The notes under the pieces were generated by a model, which ran no database searches, was not told where the DNA came from, and was given only the letters and a program-made list of their open reading frames with translations. 5,409 nucleotides of DNA from Deinococcales bacterium (lineage in GTDB: Bacteria > Deinococcota > Deinococci > Deinococcales > Deinococcaceae), in NCBI GenBank assembly GCA_025359705.1, contig JANYFS010000605.1, positions 1 through 5,409 on the forward strand, given 5' to 3'. Made by a program: the position numbers and the translations under genes. Positions 4,594 to 5,409 of the stretch are shown piece after piece. Every line of letters starts with the position of its first letter. The stretch's first letter is position 1.

Positions 4594-5409
4594 TTAAATG
4601 GGGCATTTTTTGCCTGGGAAAGCCAAGGCATCATAAGGCTCGGGGGTAACTGCTTTTTTGGAATCCCAGATGATTTTAAATTGTCCACCTGCACCAGATT
4701 CGCCCACATATACAGTTTGGGTGATCGAGCCGTTGGCTTCTACGCTAATTTTGCCCATAGGGGTTTTGTCCAAGGTGATGCCCACAATGGCTTTGCGAAC
4801 GGCAACGGGATCAAAGCTCTTGGCTTTTTCCACAGCGGCTTTCCACAGATACACGTCGATATATCCGTGAATCATCGGGTCAGTAATCACTGAATCTTTG
4901 CCAAATTTGGCTTTGTAGGCCGCAATAAATTTGGTGTTGGCTGGGTTTTTCAGGCTTTGAAAGTAGTTCCAAGCCGCATACTGACCACTCAGCAACTGAG
5001 TACCAATGGCCTGGGCTTCTTGTTCAGCAATGGAGAAACTGACAATGGGCAGGGTTTTGGCAGTGTAACCCGCAGCTTGATATTGCTTGAAGAAGGCTAC
5101 GTTGGAATCCCCGTTCAGGGTGTTGATGATCACTTGGGGTTTAGCTGCTTTGATTTTAGCAATCACCGAACCAAAGTCGGTGCCGCCCAAGGCTACGTAT
5201 TCTTCGCCCAAGACTTTACCGCCGTCTTGAAGAATATGCTTCTTGAGTACCAAGTTTGCAGTGCGGGGGTAAACATAATCGGAACCCAGCAAGAAGATGT
5301 CTTTGTATCCTTTGCTAAAAGCCCAGTCCAGTGCGGGCAAAGCCTGTTGGTTGGGTTGTGCGCCCGAGTAAATGATGTTGGGGCTGCACTCGTTACCTTC
5401 AAACTGCAC
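4594..5409 (-). CDS. urtA: Urea ABC transporter, substrate-binding protein UrtA (C-terminal part)
   Basis: This encodes the C-terminal 271 residues of the periplasmic urea receptor. The N-terminus, with its signal peptide and first lobe, lies beyond the right edge, so the codon at the boundary is not a start. The family usually has about 420-440 residues. UrtA-specific stretches include QFEGNECSPNIIYSGAQPNQQ (near residue 1), FLLGSDYVYPRTAN (about 39-52), INTLNGDSNVAFFKQYQAAGY (about 94-114), SFSIAEQEAQAIG, GQYAAWNYFQSLKNPAN and DPMIHGYIDVYLWKAAVEKA. These match the periplasmic type I fold shared with LivJ/AmiC-like binding proteins. It ends with TAA and is followed by a perfect hairpin. Unlike the rest of the window, its 816 bp contain no CTCGAG, and neither do the 105 bp before its stop, which fits codon use tuned for high expression. 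Confidence 0.95.
   Translation of the reverse strand: MQFEGNECSPNIIYSGAQPNQQALPALDWAFSKGYKDIFLLGSDYVYPRTANLVLKKHILQDGGKVLGEEYVALGGTDFGSVIAKIKAAKPQVIINTLNGDSNVAFFKQYQAAGYTAKTLPIVSFSIAEQEAQAIGTQLLSGQYAAWNYFQSLKNPANTKFIAAYKAKFGKDSVITDPMIHGYIDVYLWKAAVEKAKSFDPVAVRKAIVGITLDKTPMGKISVEANGSITQTVYVGESGAGGQFKIIWDSKKAVTPEPYDALAFPGKKCPI

Noticed and set aside
629..4893. Many plus-strand ORFs of 60-130 codons
   Set aside because: They lie opposite the urt genes, whose motifs are unmistakable, and their translations show no domain features.

Overview
This window holds most of a urea ABC-transporter operon (urt) on the minus strand. Reading right to left, it contains the 3' part of urtA (periplasmic urea-binding protein), urtB and urtC (permeases), and urtD and urtE (ATPases). 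A rho-independent terminator follows urtE, and the first 27 codons of an unrelated minus-strand gene run off the left edge. The core operon is conventional: the products are recognisable from family motifs, urtBCDE are packed with a 3-bp gap and overlaps of 4 and 14 bp, and each of urtC, urtD and urtE has a visible Shine-Dalgarno sequence. The transporter would bind urea in the periplasm (UrtA), move it through the UrtB-UrtC membrane pair and power this with the UrtD-UrtE ATPases. The promoter and 5' end of urtA lie outside the window.

The likely source is a cyanobacterium, as an inference rather than a proof. Support comes from the urtABCDE order, the short UrtB without the long N-terminal extension often seen in proteobacterial UrtB, a heptanucleotide tandem repeat of the STRR type between urtA and urtB, and a GGGCGGGTTT/AAACCCGCCC palindrome of a kind common in cyanobacterial intergenic DNA. 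The classical cyanobacterial palindrome HIP1 (GCGATCGC) was not found here. Instead CTCGAG occurs 26 times in 5.4 kb, about twentyfold above chance. It appears in genes in all three codon phases and in intergenic DNA, and it forms the base of the operon's terminator stem. This looks like an alternative highly iterated palindrome and is the most notable signal in the window.

Layout: 1-82, start of a minus-strand gene (weakly deaminase-like). 83-548, AT-rich intergenic DNA with no convincing gene. 554-593, urt terminator. 614-4096, urtE, urtD, urtC and urtB. 4097-4593, a 497-bp urtB-urtA gap with a G8/T7 homopolymer next to the urtB start, the heptamer repeat, the GC-rich palindrome with a second half-copy, and an 11-bp perfect hairpin just after urtA. 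4594-5409, C-terminal 271 codons of urtA. The crowded urtA-urtB gap is unusual inside a transporter operon and probably lets the binding protein be expressed more highly than the membrane and ATPase subunits. I see no wholly new gene system.
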